A stretch of 64,000 bases of DNA, from assembly GCF_040548815.1 (NCBI RefSeq), contig NZ_JBEPSM010000001.1:1674001-1738000 (forward strand), written 5' to 3'. The stretch is from Kaistia defluvii. Its GTDB lineage: Bacteria > Pseudomonadota > Alphaproteobacteria > Rhizobiales > Kaistiaceae. The notes under the pieces were generated by a model. It made no database searches, had not been told where the DNA came from, and worked only from the letters and a program-made list of their open reading frames with translations. Numbering within the stretch: position 1 is the stretch's first letter; the number at the start of each line of letters is the position of its first letter. Both the position numbers and the translations under genes were made by a program. Positions 8,524 to 18,168 of the stretch are shown in pieces.

Positions 8524-8823
8524 ATGCAGACGAAATCATCCACCTTCAAGCCGTGGAAGCTCGCCTTGTTGGCCGCCGGGCTCGCGAGCCTCGGCGGATT
8601 GGGCCTGCTGTTGGTGCATCCCACGCCGGCCGAGGCGGTGGTCTATTGCAAGCGCGTCGGCTATCCGGTCGGCTGCGTCGTGCGGCCGGCGCCTGTCGTC
8701 CGCCCAGGGGCCGTCGTCTACTGCCAGAACGGGGTGTATGTGAAGGGCTGCGTCGCACGGCCGGCGCCCCGCGTCGTCTATTGCAAGCGCGTCGGATATC
8801 CCAAGGGCTGCGTCATGCGCTGA
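8524..8823 (+). CDS. Small secreted Cys-repeat protein
   Basis: The 99-residue protein starts at 8524 after a GGAGGG ribosome site. Residues about 12-38 form a hydrophobic signal segment ending PTPAEA. The mature part is three imperfect copies of an 11-residue unit: YCKRVGYPVGC, YCQNGVYVKGC and YCKRVGYPKGC, separated by VxRPAPxV linkers. Each unit has two cysteines, so three disulfides outside the cytoplasm are plausible. Similar short proteins occur in Hyphomicrobiales but I know of no function. It is alone on the plus strand, 39 bases from the convergent TPR gene. Confidence 0.8.
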   Translation: MQTKSSTFKPWKLALLAAGLASLGGLGLLLVHPTPAEAVVYCKRVGYPVGCVVRPAPVVRPGAVVYCQNGVYVKGCVARPAPRVVYCKRVGYPKGCVMR

Positions 8824-8862
8824 GCAACGTGATTCACGCGACGCCCGGGCGTCGCGTGCAAC

Positions 8863-11121
8863 TCACTTCGGCTTCATTTCCTGCGCCAGCGTGGCGAGCG
8901 CGCGCTGCGCCTCGCGCGAACCCGTGCCTGCGACGGCGACGAAGATCGTCTTGGCGTCGTTCCAGCGGCGAAGGTGGAAATAGGACCAGCCGCGCATCAT
9001 CATCAGGTCGTTCTGTTCCGGCGCGATCCGCGAGCGTTCGTCGAGCATCAGCAGGGTCTCGACATAGCGGCCGTCATTGTAGGAACCGATGGCCCGCTGG
9101 GTCAGGATCTCCGTCTTCAGTTCGATCGCCCGCGGCACGGCCTGCGAGGTCTGGGCGGCGGAAGCCGCGGCCTGATCGGTGAGGCCGGCGCGCAGATAGG
9201 CGAGCGTCTTGCCATAGGCGGCGTCCTGCGCGACCTGGCCATAGCTGGTGCGAAGCGCCATGTCGAAGGCGTCAGCCGCCTCGATCGGACGGTTCAGCTC
9301 CATCAGACACCAACCCCGGGTGAGCGCGCTCATCGACGACAGCAGGGCCGGACGTACTTCGCCGGTACAGGAGCGGCCACCGCCCTTGGCAGCGCTGCGC
9401 TGCGGCGCGCGGGCGACCGAAGGTTCGGCGGTACGGGGCGCTGCCTGGCGGCGAACCGGTCTTGCAACGGGCTCGGGCTCCATTTCTTCGTCATCGACAG
9501 CCTCGACGCGGGCAGCCCGCGCCGGCGCGACGGTCTCGCCATCGGGGCCGGGAAGCGATTCGGCGGCGGGCACGAGGTTGCGACGCGCCTTCGGATCGGC
9601 CAGCGCCGCGATGCGCGGCGAACGGGCGCTCCATTCGCGAACGATCTTGTCGAAGCCGGCCTTGTCCTTGAGCTTCTGGTTGGCGAGCGCCAGGCCATAG
9701 GCCGACGGCTCGTCCTCCGGCATCAGCGAAAGCGCCGTCTCGAACCAGCGGGCCGCGATGGCCGTTTGGCCGATCTTGTAGGCGTACCAGCCAAACTCCT
9801 GCGCGCCGGGCGCATATTTCGCGTCGCTGATCGCTTTGGCGGTGCGGGTGAGGACCTCGCGGTCCATCTTCACCGGCGGGTCGACCGACAGCATGGCGGT
9901 CGCGACGACGAGATAGGCGTCGGTGTTTTCCTTGCTGGCATCGCGCCACTTGTAGGCGGCTTCTTCCGCCTCGGCCGGACGCTTCAGCGCGTTCAGCACA
10001 TAGGCATAGCCGCGTGCGATTTCGGCGTTGTCCGCACGGCCCTTGGCGAGCTCGAACCATTGCGCGGCGCGGGTCGGGTCGTTGTGCTGGAACCAGTAGG
10101 AGCCGAGCAGCACGGCATCATCCGGGCCTGTGCCTTCGCGCACCAGCCGCTCGACGAGCGCGATATCCTCCGGCGCAACGGTGAGGCTCGGATCCTTGGC
10201 GCCGGCAGAGAGGCGGCGGCGGGCCAGATCGTTCTTGACCGGGGCGAACTCGCCCTGCCCGTCCGCGCCGATGCGCTCCAGCTTCAGCAGATCGGCCAGT
10301 TCGGCATCGTCCAGATAGCCCATGGCCTTCTGGATGGTGGCCAGGCGTTCCTTCGGATCCTGGCAATTGGTCAGGATATAGGTGCCGACATCGCGGGCAC
10401 GGCCCGTGCGGGAGGATTTGCCGAACGCCTCGGCGACGCGCCAAAGCACATCGACATCGGCGCAGGTGAGCAGCGTCGGCGTCGCCGCGGCGATCGAGAC
10501 GACCGTGTTCCACTGCTGCGCGTTCGAGGCGTTGACCAGCCTTTCGCGCTGTTCGCCGATCTCGAGGCGGGCCAGCAGGTCGGGCGGCGCCTGCCATTGC
10601 GGCTCGCGCACCAGCCGGGCGGCGATGGCAGCGCGCACGGCGGCGTACTGGCCGTCGCCATAGAGCTTCCACATCTGGTCGAGCACGGCGTCGGCGATCG
10701 GCGCCGGCGCGGAGAAATCATCCGGCGGGGTCCAGTCGGGATAGAGCGCGCGCAGCCGGGCGATCTCCGCCTGCAGCCGGCGGTCGTCGCCCTGGCGGGC
10801 GAAATAGCGCAGGGCGGTCTCGTCGACGACGGGGCCGCTGGCCGCCGGAGCGGGAGCCGCGGGTGCCGGCGTCGCTGCCGGTGCGGGCGCGGGCGCGGCG
10901 GCGGGGGCAGCCTCCCCCTGGGCGAAGCGGCGTTCCGAAGCGGGGCGGTTCGCGCTGCCCGAAGTCAGGAAATTGCCGAAGACGGGTGGACGGGGAGCCA
11001 ATGCCTGGTGGGTCTCGACCCCGGCTTCCGCCGGCGAAAGGGTCTGGTCAAGGATATACGCGCCCTCCAGTCCGATGACGGCGAGCGTACCGAGGATGAG
11101 GAGCTGCTGCTTCACAGGCAT
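8863..11121 (-). CDS. bcsK: TPR-repeat protein of the cellulose cluster (BcsK-like)
   Basis: The 752-residue protein has one hydrophobic segment near the N-terminus (about 7-27, LLILGTLAVIGLEGAYILDQ), an Ala/Pro-rich linker (about 65-100), then long helical repeats of TPR/Sel1 type to the C-terminus, with a low-complexity Pro/Arg region around 520-580. No outer-membrane beta-barrel is visible, so it is not a whole BcsC. Its ATG overlaps the bcsZ stop by 10 bases, making it the last gene of the cellulose operon. A TPR gene in this position is known from Agrobacterium-type operons (BcsK); the role, presumably periplasmic scaffolding, is inferred. Confidence 0.75.
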   Translation of the reverse strand: MPVKQQLLILGTLAVIGLEGAYILDQTLSPAEAGVETHQALAPRPPVFGNFLTSGSANRPASERRFAQGEAAPAAAPAPAPAATPAPAAPAPAASGPVVDETALRYFARQGDDRRLQAEIARLRALYPDWTPPDDFSAPAPIADAVLDQMWKLYGDGQYAAVRAAIAARLVREPQWQAPPDLLARLEIGEQRERLVNASNAQQWNTVVSIAAATPTLLTCADVDVLWRVAEAFGKSSRTGRARDVGTYILTNCQDPKERLATIQKAMGYLDDAELADLLKLERIGADGQGEFAPVKNDLARRRLSAGAKDPSLTVAPEDIALVERLVREGTGPDDAVLLGSYWFQHNDPTRAAQWFELAKGRADNAEIARGYAYVLNALKRPAEAEEAAYKWRDASKENTDAYLVVATAMLSVDPPVKMDREVLTRTAKAISDAKYAPGAQEFGWYAYKIGQTAIAARWFETALSLMPEDEPSAYGLALANQKLKDKAGFDKIVREWSARSPRIAALADPKARRNLVPAAESLPGPDGETVAPARAARVEAVDDEEMEPEPVARPVRRQAAPRTAEPSVARAPQRSAAKGGGRSCTGEVRPALLSSMSALTRGWCLMELNRPIEAADAFDMALRTSYGQVAQDAAYGKTLAYLRAGLTDQAAASAAQTSQAVPRAIELKTEILTQRAIGSYNDGRYVETLLMLDERSRIAPEQNDLMMMRGWSYFHLRRWNDAKTIFVAVAGTGSREAQRALATLAQEMKPK

Positions 11122-12188
11122 TCCGCGTGCCTTTCCGTCAGAAAGGACAGAGAGAGAAGATGGAGCGTCGACGGGAAGTAGAGCGTCGGCGCGAAGCTCT
11201 TGAGGTCGGCCGGCACCGGCGTCCCGTCGCGCACGCAGGCCAGCGCCGCGCCGAGGATGCGATAGCCGGGCTCGTTCAGCGGGCTCTCGATCGCATTGGT
11301 CTTCACATTGATGATGGCGGGGCCGAGCTTGCCGGTCCCGAGCCAGGCCTTCGCGTAGGGATCGAGCAGCGCGGGATTGGTGATGCCGGCGCGCATCAGG
11401 TAGAGCGGAATGCGGATGGCGTTATAGCCGAAGACCGGATCGAAACCGGCGGCCGGCACAACCTGCTCGTCCTTGACCGAGATCCAGTCGGTCGGCAGCT
11501 TCTCGACGCCGAACTGCGCCTGCTGCGCCAGCGTCATCCCCGATTTCGCCAAGCCTTGCCAATCGGTTGCCGGAGCCAGCTGCGCCATCACGGGAAGCGC
11601 TTCGAAGATCCAGTAGGAAAGGTTGATCACCGGCCCGTCCGGACGCGCCGCGCGGCTGAAGCCTTCGACGCCCGGCAGGATCAGCACGCGGCCGAGATCG
11701 TCGACCACGGTCTTGGTGCCGAGGACCGTGGCGATCGCCGTCGCCGCCTCGACATAGGCCGGCACGTTCCAGCCCCAGCCGGCCTCGGCGAGCGCATAGG
11801 CGATCAGCAGGTCGCCATCGCTGGCATTGTTGATGTCGCGCACATGCGGCGCGGTCGGCTGCCAGCTCCACACGGCCAGGCCGTCGTCTCGCAGCATCAG
11901 TTCGGTGCGGGTGAAGCTCCAGATCCGTTCGAAGCTGGCGCGGTCGTCCGCCGCAAACGCCAGCAGCAGCCCGTAGCCCTGCCCTTCGCTATGGCTGATG
12001 CCGCCATTGCCATCGTCGATGACCCGGCCCGTGGGGGCGACGAATCGGTCGCTATAGGCGCGCCAGTCGGTGGCCGAGACGGTTCCCCGCATGGCGAGCT
12101 GTACCCCATCGGCGGCGACCGCCATTGACGCCAGGCCGGCCGCGACCAGGCCGGCCAGGGCTGCGGATCGGAGGAAGGAGCGGATCAC
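11112..12188 (-). CDS. bcsZ: Periplasmic endo-1,4-beta-glucanase, GH8 (BcsZ/CelC)
   Basis: The 358-residue protein has a signal peptide (cleavage near AVAAD, about 26) and a glycoside hydrolase family 8 domain. GGISHSEGQGYGLLLA contains the probable general acid Glu68, and NNASDGDLLIAYAL contains the conserved Asp124/Asp126 region. BcsZ trims nascent cellulose and influences polymer export. Its ATG overlaps the bcsB stop by 4 bases (ATGA) and its end overlaps the downstream TPR gene, so the operon is translationally coupled. Confidence 0.93.
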   Translation of the reverse strand: MIRSFLRSAALAGLVAAGLASMAVAADGVQLAMRGTVSATDWRAYSDRFVAPTGRVIDDGNGGISHSEGQGYGLLLAFAADDRASFERIWSFTRTELMLRDDGLAVWSWQPTAPHVRDINNASDGDLLIAYALAEAGWGWNVPAYVEAATAIATVLGTKTVVDDLGRVLILPGVEGFSRAARPDGPVINLSYWIFEALPVMAQLAPATDWQGLAKSGMTLAQQAQFGVEKLPTDWISVKDEQVVPAAGFDPVFGYNAIRIPLYLMRAGITNPALLDPYAKAWLGTGKLGPAIINVKTNAIESPLNEPGYRILGAALACVRDGTPVPADLKSFAPTLYFPSTLHLLSLSFLTERHAECL

Positions 12189-14890
12189 GAGCGTCTCCCC
12201 AGGCGACGCAGCAGCCCCGTCGTCACGACACCGAGGATGATGCAGAGACCGACCAGGGCGAGCGCGTAGAACACGATGTTGCTGGAGAGCCAGTTGGCGG
12301 CGATCAGGCGCAGGTTGATGACGGAGACCGGCTGGGTCGGCACGAACTCGAAATTAGTGAGCGGCCGGCTCTCGATCCTGTCGGTGGTGGCGGAATAGGT
12401 GGTGAGCGGGCCGCTCAGTTCCGGCCAGCGCTGGATGCCGGAGATCGCCTGGATGCCCGAGATGAGGGTGCCTTCCGACGGTGCCGTCACCACGGTCCAG
12501 GTGCCGCCACCATTCGGGCTCGCCTGCTGGGCTACGATCAGCGTCGTCTTCGGCTGCGGCTCATAGGCCGGCATCTCGGCGTTGCGCAGCCGGAAGGTCG
12601 AGAACGAGATATCGAAATTGCGCTGCAGCCAACCTTCGACCCCGGCCATCTGGCCCTGAATGCCGCCGCCGCCGACTTCGTTGCGCCAGCGATTGAAGGT
12701 TGCGTCGGTATTCTCGGTTTCGGTCTTCGCCAACGGAGCCTGGCTCACTTCGGCGCCCGGGCGGCGCAGCGCGCCGTCGAGCGCCTCGAACCCTGCCGCC
12801 GTCGCGGCCGGGACGACGCGATTGCCCGCGCCCGTCTCGTCGCGCCAGCCGGTGCGGATGCTTTCCGCCACGCGGACCTGGCTCAGGACATTGGCCGGCA
12901 TCTGCGCCGCCGTTCCGACGAAGATCGCGGAGCGGTCGCCGACGCCGGTCGCCGGGGCCGGCGCCAGCGGAACGATGCGCCCGGCCTGGAGCGCCATGCG
13001 CGCCACCAGGCTGGCGGCGGCGGAATAGATGCTCGGATCGGTGCGGCCCATCACAAAGGCGCTCGGCTCGGCGGCGCGGTTATACGGGAACGCCGTGCCG
13101 GCGAAGGCCGCGAGATTGGGGAGCCTGCCGATGCGGGCAAAGGTCGGCATGACGAAGGTGGTGGTGTCGAACAGCACGAAGCGTTGTCCGCCGGCGGTGG
13201 AGCCGCCCGGCGCGCAAGCCGCGTCCTCGGCCGTGTCGAGCATCGCATTGATCGCGATCCGGTTGACGCCCGGCTTGAAGTGGCGAAGCGGGACCTGGAT
13301 CGGGAACTGGCGAAAGATGCCGCCCTGCTGGCGGGTGATGCGCGTCGTCGCCGCGATCTGGTCGTTCACATAGATGTCGATATGGCTCGCCGGTCGCACC
13401 GCCGAGGTATAGGCGGCGTCGAGCAGAATCGTCGCTTCGCCATAGGCCTGGGCATAGAAATCGGAGGGCACGCCGACCGCGAATTCCGTGCGGAAGCGGC
13501 GGCCGGCGAACTCCTGCGTACCCGAGCCGGCATCGGCGATGCGGAAGCTGTCGCTGCCGGTCAGGAAGCGGACGTCAGGCGCCATCCAGGGCGCGGTGTT
13601 GATCGTCGTCCGCACCACGTTCGCCGGACGATCGACGTTCGAGGCCATCGAGTCGATGGCCGAGCCGATCTGGCTCCAGTTGCCGCCCGAGACGACGAGC
13701 ACGGAGGAACCGAGCCTCGCGTCGTCGACGAAGCCGACGATCGGCCGCGTGCTGGCATCGGCCGGGGCGTCGGTCAGGATCGAGTTGATCTCGCTGGCGA
13801 CGCCCAGGACGACGGTGAGCGAGCCATCCGCGTCGGGCGCGGTGATTCCATCCGACACGGTGACGACGGGATTGGGATAATTGCCGGCCAGCGCGAGGGT
13901 CTGGACAAGCTTCAGCAGATGCGGCGCGATCGTGACCTGGTTGCTGCCCGGCGCGATGACGTGGATCGAGGTGACGCCCTTGCCGTTGAAGCCGACCGCC
14001 GGCAGGTCGTCCATGCCGCGCAGGCTGCGCGGCGCGTCGCCGCGCGCGAAGGTCAGCGTCGTCGCGGAAGGATCTATCTCGGTCCAAAGTTCGTAGGTCG
14101 ACGGCACGCTGCAATCCGTCCGGTGGCGCTGCGCGACCTGGAAGCGGATCGTATTGGCGCCGGCCTGCAAGAGACCGGGGGGCACCATGGCCAGCGCGTC
14201 GCGGAACGATTCCGAGGACGACAACGCCGTTTCCAGCACCGGCTCGTTGTTGATCGAGACGCGCAGGCGCGACGCCTCCGGCATCACGACGATGGCGCTC
14301 TTGAACGAGACGTCGAGGCGCGCGGCCTGGCTTGCCTGATCGGCGGTCAGATAGATGGCCCAGGTGCGCTGGTCCATTTCGCCTTCGAGACGCATCGTTG
14401 GGAACGGCACGATATAGCGCCGGTCGAGATTGGCCGGCAGCGCCGGCTCGGCCTGCGGGGCAGCCATCGACTCGGGAGCCGTTGCCGGCGGCGCGACAGG
14501 CGCCGTGATGAGAGGCTCGACCGGCTCGGGCTCGACAGCCGGGGCCACCGGGATCTGCCGGATCGGTGCCGGTGCGGGCGCAGGAGCCGGAGGCTGAGCT
14601 GTTACGGGCGGCTGCACGGGAGCCGCGGTCGGCGCCTGCACGGGAGCCACGACCGGCGGCTGCGTCGGCACGACGACCGGTGCCGGAGCAACGGCGGGCG
14701 GCGCAGGCTCGAACTGGAAGGGCGCTGCCGGCCGGGTGCCGGTTGCGGGGGCCGACGGGATCGCGGTCGGCGCGGGATCCGCCGCCCGCTCGCCGGACAT
14801 GTCGAAGGGCGACGGGCTCTGAGCTATTGCCCAGAGCGCGCTCGTGCCAAGCAGGGAGACGGCGAGGCTGGTGCGGATCAGCGCTTTCAT
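12185..14890 (-). CDS. bcsB: Cellulose synthase regulatory/periplasmic subunit BcsB
   Basis: The 901-residue protein starts at 14888-14890, overlapping the bcsA stop by 4 bases. It has a signal peptide ending near AIAQ (about 24), a long Pro/Ala-rich linker (about 35-135), then the two carbohydrate-binding/flavodoxin-like repeats of BcsB with YIVPFPTMRLEG near 150, and a single C-terminal membrane helix (about 865-892) ending LLRRLGRRS. BcsB guides cellulose through the periplasm and its tail helix is essential for BcsA activity. The Pro-rich linker is longer than in enterobacterial BcsB. Confidence 0.95.
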   Translation of the reverse strand: MKALIRTSLAVSLLGTSALWAIAQSPSPFDMSGERAADPAPTAIPSAPATGTRPAAPFQFEPAPPAVAPAPVVVPTQPPVVAPVQAPTAAPVQPPVTAQPPAPAPAPAPIRQIPVAPAVEPEPVEPLITAPVAPPATAPESMAAPQAEPALPANLDRRYIVPFPTMRLEGEMDQRTWAIYLTADQASQAARLDVSFKSAIVVMPEASRLRVSINNEPVLETALSSSESFRDALAMVPPGLLQAGANTIRFQVAQRHRTDCSVPSTYELWTEIDPSATTLTFARGDAPRSLRGMDDLPAVGFNGKGVTSIHVIAPGSNQVTIAPHLLKLVQTLALAGNYPNPVVTVSDGITAPDADGSLTVVLGVASEINSILTDAPADASTRPIVGFVDDARLGSSVLVVSGGNWSQIGSAIDSMASNVDRPANVVRTTINTAPWMAPDVRFLTGSDSFRIADAGSGTQEFAGRRFRTEFAVGVPSDFYAQAYGEATILLDAAYTSAVRPASHIDIYVNDQIAATTRITRQQGGIFRQFPIQVPLRHFKPGVNRIAINAMLDTAEDAACAPGGSTAGGQRFVLFDTTTFVMPTFARIGRLPNLAAFAGTAFPYNRAAEPSAFVMGRTDPSIYSAAASLVARMALQAGRIVPLAPAPATGVGDRSAIFVGTAAQMPANVLSQVRVAESIRTGWRDETGAGNRVVPAATAAGFEALDGALRRPGAEVSQAPLAKTETENTDATFNRWRNEVGGGGIQGQMAGVEGWLQRNFDISFSTFRLRNAEMPAYEPQPKTTLIVAQQASPNGGGTWTVVTAPSEGTLISGIQAISGIQRWPELSGPLTTYSATTDRIESRPLTNFEFVPTQPVSVINLRLIAANWLSSNIVFYALALVGLCIILGVVTTGLLRRLGRRS

Positions 14891-17094
14891 GAGTTCGGCT
14901 TTCCAGCGGTCGCGGAGACAGCGGCCTTCTCCGGCGTCGAACGGCGGAAAGACTTCATGAAGTAGCCGAGCCCGCGCCCGGTCTGGTAGATCGACAGGCT
15001 GAGGAACCAGATGGTGCCGCGCAGGATGCCGATATTGGTGCGGCGCGACCACTGGAACTTGGTCCAGAGATCCGAGCTCGCGAACACCAGGTCGGAGATC
15101 AGCTTGTAGTGGTCGGCGATGGTCGGCTCATAGCGCACGCCGAGCATCACGCCGTCCGGTGTCCGGGTCATGCTGCGCACGCTGATCGGCATGGCCTCGG
15201 TAGGGATCGGCACGTTGGTCTTGAAGCGGACGTCGCAATAGAGGTCGCGGCTGATCTCCGGAACCTTCACATTGCCCATGTTGATCCGCGCGCCGCCGAC
15301 CGAGGCATCCTCGATGGTCGCCGGGAAGACCTTGTCGCCGACCAGGATCTCGCACCGGCGCTTCACGTCGACGCGGCGGCTGCCCCGGTTCTCCCGGCGC
15401 TCCGAAACGACGCCCAGCGCGCAGCCGGCGATGACCAGGTTGAGCAGGTTCCAGCCGCCCACCACCAGGGCGACGTCGGCCTTCCAAGGCTCGTTGATGA
15501 CGCGCCAGGCGGTCATGAACACGGCGAGCACCAGCACGGCGAAGATGATGAAGAACGGCCGCGACAGCTCCGAGACGCGGGCGGTGTCGAGCGACTCGCT
15601 CTTCGAGGTCACCTTGAAGGTCGGCTTGCTGGGATTGAGAATGACGGAGACCAGCGCCGGCAGCAGGTAGACCGACTGCACATACTCATAAAGCTCGGAG
15701 ATCCACGGCCAGCGGAAGCGGCCATAGAGGTAGTTCTGCATCATCAGGTTCACGACCATGTAGGTCGCGCTGTAGGCGACGAACTCGCCTGCCGAGGCCG
15801 TGAAGATCTCGAGGTTGAAGAAGAGGTAGCAGAGCGGCGCGAGCAGGAAGATCCAGCGCGTGATCGGGAAGAACCAGAACAGCGTGCTGGACATGTAGCA
15901 AAGGCGCTGCGGGATCGAGAGGCCGCGCTTGCCGGGCGGGAAGCGGAACCGTAGGATCTGGTACATGCCCTGGCCCCAGCGGCTGCGCTGGCCGATGAAC
16001 GAGGCGAAGGTCGCGGGCTGCAGGCCGGCGATCAGCGGGCGGTCGACATAGACGCTGTGCCAGCCGCTCGCATGCAGTTCCAGGGCCGTCTCGGCGTCCT
16101 CGGTGATCGAGACGCCGGAGAAGCCGCCGGTCTGGTCGAGCGCCCCGCGGCGCAGCACCGCGGCCGAACCGCAGAAGAACGAGGCATCCCACTTGTCGAG
16201 GCCGCGCTGGATGATGCCGTAGAACATCTCGTTCTCGGACGGCATCGTCTCGAAGGTGCGCAGATTGCGTTCGACCGGGTCGGGGTTGAGGAAGAAGTGC
16301 GGCGACTGGACGAGGAAGAGCTTGGGATCTTCCTTGAAGTAGCCGACCGTGTAGAGCAGGAAGTCGCGCGCCGGCGCATGGTCGGCGTCGAACACCACGA
16401 CGAGCTCGCCGGTGGCGACCTGCAGGCCGTTGTTCATATTGCCGGCCTTGGCGTGGACGTTGCGCTCGCGCGTCAGGTAGCGGCAGCCCATGTCCTCGGC
16501 CAGCTTCTGCAGCGTGATGTAGCGCTCCTCGGCCTCCTGGGCGGCCTGCATGTTCTCGGCATTGCGCTTCTGCACCGTGCCGCCATCATCGAGCAGCCAG
16601 ACCGTGAGCTTGTCGGCCGGATAGTCCATCGCCTTGGCGGCAGCGAGCGTCGTCGCCAGCAGCTCCGGCTCTTCGTTATAGGTTGGCACGAACACGTCGA
16701 CCGTCGGCAGGTCCGGATCGGAAGACGAGATCTTCAGGTTGCGCGACGGATGCGGAAGCATCACGACGAACAAGCTCAGGAACAGCATGAAAATGCTGTA
16801 CATTTCGCAGATGTAGACGAGGAAGCCGGGAATGAAGTTCTGCAGTTCGTTGATCGGCGGCAGCGTGCTGGTCGTGCGCCAATAGGCGTAGCGCAGGACG
16901 ATCGAGGTGCCGAGCGCGAGCGCGATCTGGCGCCAGACGCCGCCGCTCGTGAAGGTCTTCAGAACGACCATGGCGCCCAGCACCGCGGTGCCGGCGATCA
17001 GGTGGGCCTGCAGGCTGATCGGGAGCGTGATGAGGAAGGCCATCACGATCGCCGCGACGGCCCAGAGCAGCGCGATGCCGATGCGTCCCATCAA
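14887..17094 (-). CDS. bcsA: Cellulose synthase catalytic subunit with PilZ domain
   Basis: The 735-residue protein polymerises UDP-glucose into cellulose at the inner membrane. Visible family 2 glycosyltransferase motifs: DDG (169-171), DAD (236-238), TED (331-333, general base) and QRSRW (369-373). Membrane segments lie at about 5-45, 57-72, 88-115, 400-480 and 510-562. A C-terminal PilZ domain has RRVDVKRR (about 573-580) and DASVGGARI (596-604), the c-di-GMP-binding signature, so activity should need c-di-GMP. It lies between bcsN and bcsB. Confidence 0.97.
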   Translation of the reverse strand: MMGRIGIALLWAVAAIVMAFLITLPISLQAHLIAGTAVLGAMVVLKTFTSGGVWRQIALALGTSIVLRYAYWRTTSTLPPINELQNFIPGFLVYICEMYSIFMLFLSLFVVMLPHPSRNLKISSSDPDLPTVDVFVPTYNEEPELLATTLAAAKAMDYPADKLTVWLLDDGGTVQKRNAENMQAAQEAEERYITLQKLAEDMGCRYLTRERNVHAKAGNMNNGLQVATGELVVVFDADHAPARDFLLYTVGYFKEDPKLFLVQSPHFFLNPDPVERNLRTFETMPSENEMFYGIIQRGLDKWDASFFCGSAAVLRRGALDQTGGFSGVSITEDAETALELHASGWHSVYVDRPLIAGLQPATFASFIGQRSRWGQGMYQILRFRFPPGKRGLSIPQRLCYMSSTLFWFFPITRWIFLLAPLCYLFFNLEIFTASAGEFVAYSATYMVVNLMMQNYLYGRFRWPWISELYEYVQSVYLLPALVSVILNPSKPTFKVTSKSESLDTARVSELSRPFFIIFAVLVLAVFMTAWRVINEPWKADVALVVGGWNLLNLVIAGCALGVVSERRENRGSRRVDVKRRCEILVGDKVFPATIEDASVGGARINMGNVKVPEISRDLYCDVRFKTNVPIPTEAMPISVRSMTRTPDGVMLGVRYEPTIADHYKLISDLVFASSDLWTKFQWSRRTNIGILRGTIWFLSLSIYQTGRGLGYFMKSFRRSTPEKAAVSATAGKPNS

Positions 17095-17265
17095 GCGTTC
17101 CTTGCTTCATGCTCGGGCCAGGACCCGGAAAACTCGACCCGATGCACAAGCTGCGACGGGGATCGCAAAAGGCGGCCTGTCGTTGCCGACCGGACCGCCC
17201 TTGCCGTCTCGCGGGCCCGGGGGCCTGCTCTGTCACCGAAAAGCGCCTTGGCGCGGCACGTCATG

Positions 17266-18168
17266 TCATGGGCTCAGAGTTGGGGGGGGCGGGACGGCGG
17301 CGTAGTCTTCAAATCGACCGGCGGCGGCATCCGGCGCCGGCACGTCGGCCGCCACCGGGGCAGCCTCGACGGGCGCCGCCTTCCGCACGACGCGGCGCGC
17401 CGGTGCGGCCTGCACGGCCACGGGGGCCGGCTCCGGCGCCAGTTGCGGCGTCACCTGCGCGGTCGGCAGCACGGTGGTTCCGAGCTTGCCGAGATCGGCG
17501 GGGATCGGCGGCGCGCCGCCATAGGGATTCCAGTTGGCGGCCATGAAGTAGGAACTGATCGTCATGCCCGTCATCACGGCGAGGAGGCTAGCCTCGGTGG
17601 TGTTCGGCTCGCAGAGGCGCAGGCGCAGCGTGATCGTGCCCTGCCCGATCGTGAAGTTCGAATCGAGATCGGGGGTCCGGATGCGCTGCCAGGCATAGAT
17701 GCAGGTATCGCCCTGCGCCGAGCCGCCCATGGCATAGCCAAAGGAGCCGTAGCGGCTCTGGGCGAAATAGGGCGATACGCGCATCGGCACACCGGGAAGC
17801 ACCTGACGCATCTCGGCGCCGATCGCGCTGAGGCTGATAGCCGGATTGGCCTGGACGTTCTCCGGCCCGGTCACCGACTTCACCGGCCCGAACAGCGTCG
17901 CCGTCACCATGTTCTGGCCGGGCGTGTGCGAGCGGTTGGAGAGGATGATTTCCTGGGTGGTTGAATTGGCGAAGCGGCGCTCGATCACACCAACCACGCC
18001 AGGGCCGCCGGGCGGCATGTCGATATAGGCCTTCTCGATCGGCACGCTGGTGGCGATCGAGCCCGATTCGATGGGACGGCCGCCGATGCTGCCGCAAGCC
18101 GCGAGGCTTACCAGCGCCAGAGCGCAGCCGATCCACTGGAAGGAGGTGCGGGCGACAGCCAGGGTCAT
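17266..18168 (-). CDS. bcsN: Cellulose biosynthesis lipoprotein BcsN
   Basis: The 300-residue protein has a lipoprotein signal with lipobox LAAC (Cys25), a conserved domain (about 30-215) with IERRFANSTTQEIILSNRS and YAMGGSAQGDTCIYAWQRI, and a Pro/Ala-rich tail. This matches BcsN (CBP_BcsN family), found in alphaproteobacterial cellulose clusters. Its exact role is unknown. It is the first gene of the cellulose operon, 171 bases before bcsA, and the main promoter probably lies upstream of it. Confidence 0.85.
   Translation of the reverse strand: MTLAVARTSFQWIGCALALVSLAACGSIGGRPIESGSIATSVPIEKAYIDMPPGGPGVVGVIERRFANSTTQEIILSNRSHTPGQNMVTATLFGPVKSVTGPENVQANPAISLSAIGAEMRQVLPGVPMRVSPYFAQSRYGSFGYAMGGSAQGDTCIYAWQRIRTPDLDSNFTIGQGTITLRLRLCEPNTTEASLLAVMTGMTISSYFMAANWNPYGGAPPIPADLGKLGTTVLPTAQVTPQLAPEPAPVAVQAAPARRVVRKAAPVEAAPVAADVPAPDAAAGRFEDYAAVPPPPTLSP

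Noticed and set aside
8640..8823. Repeats that might be a short CRISPR-like array
   Set aside because: The repeats are coding triplets of a Cys-repeat protein with matching reading frame, not direct repeats with unique spacers.
12125..14965. A 946-codon open frame on the plus strand opposite bcsB
   Set aside because: It is the antisense shadow of a GC-rich gene: Arg/Gly/Asp-rich, with no domain, no ribosome site and no conserved start.
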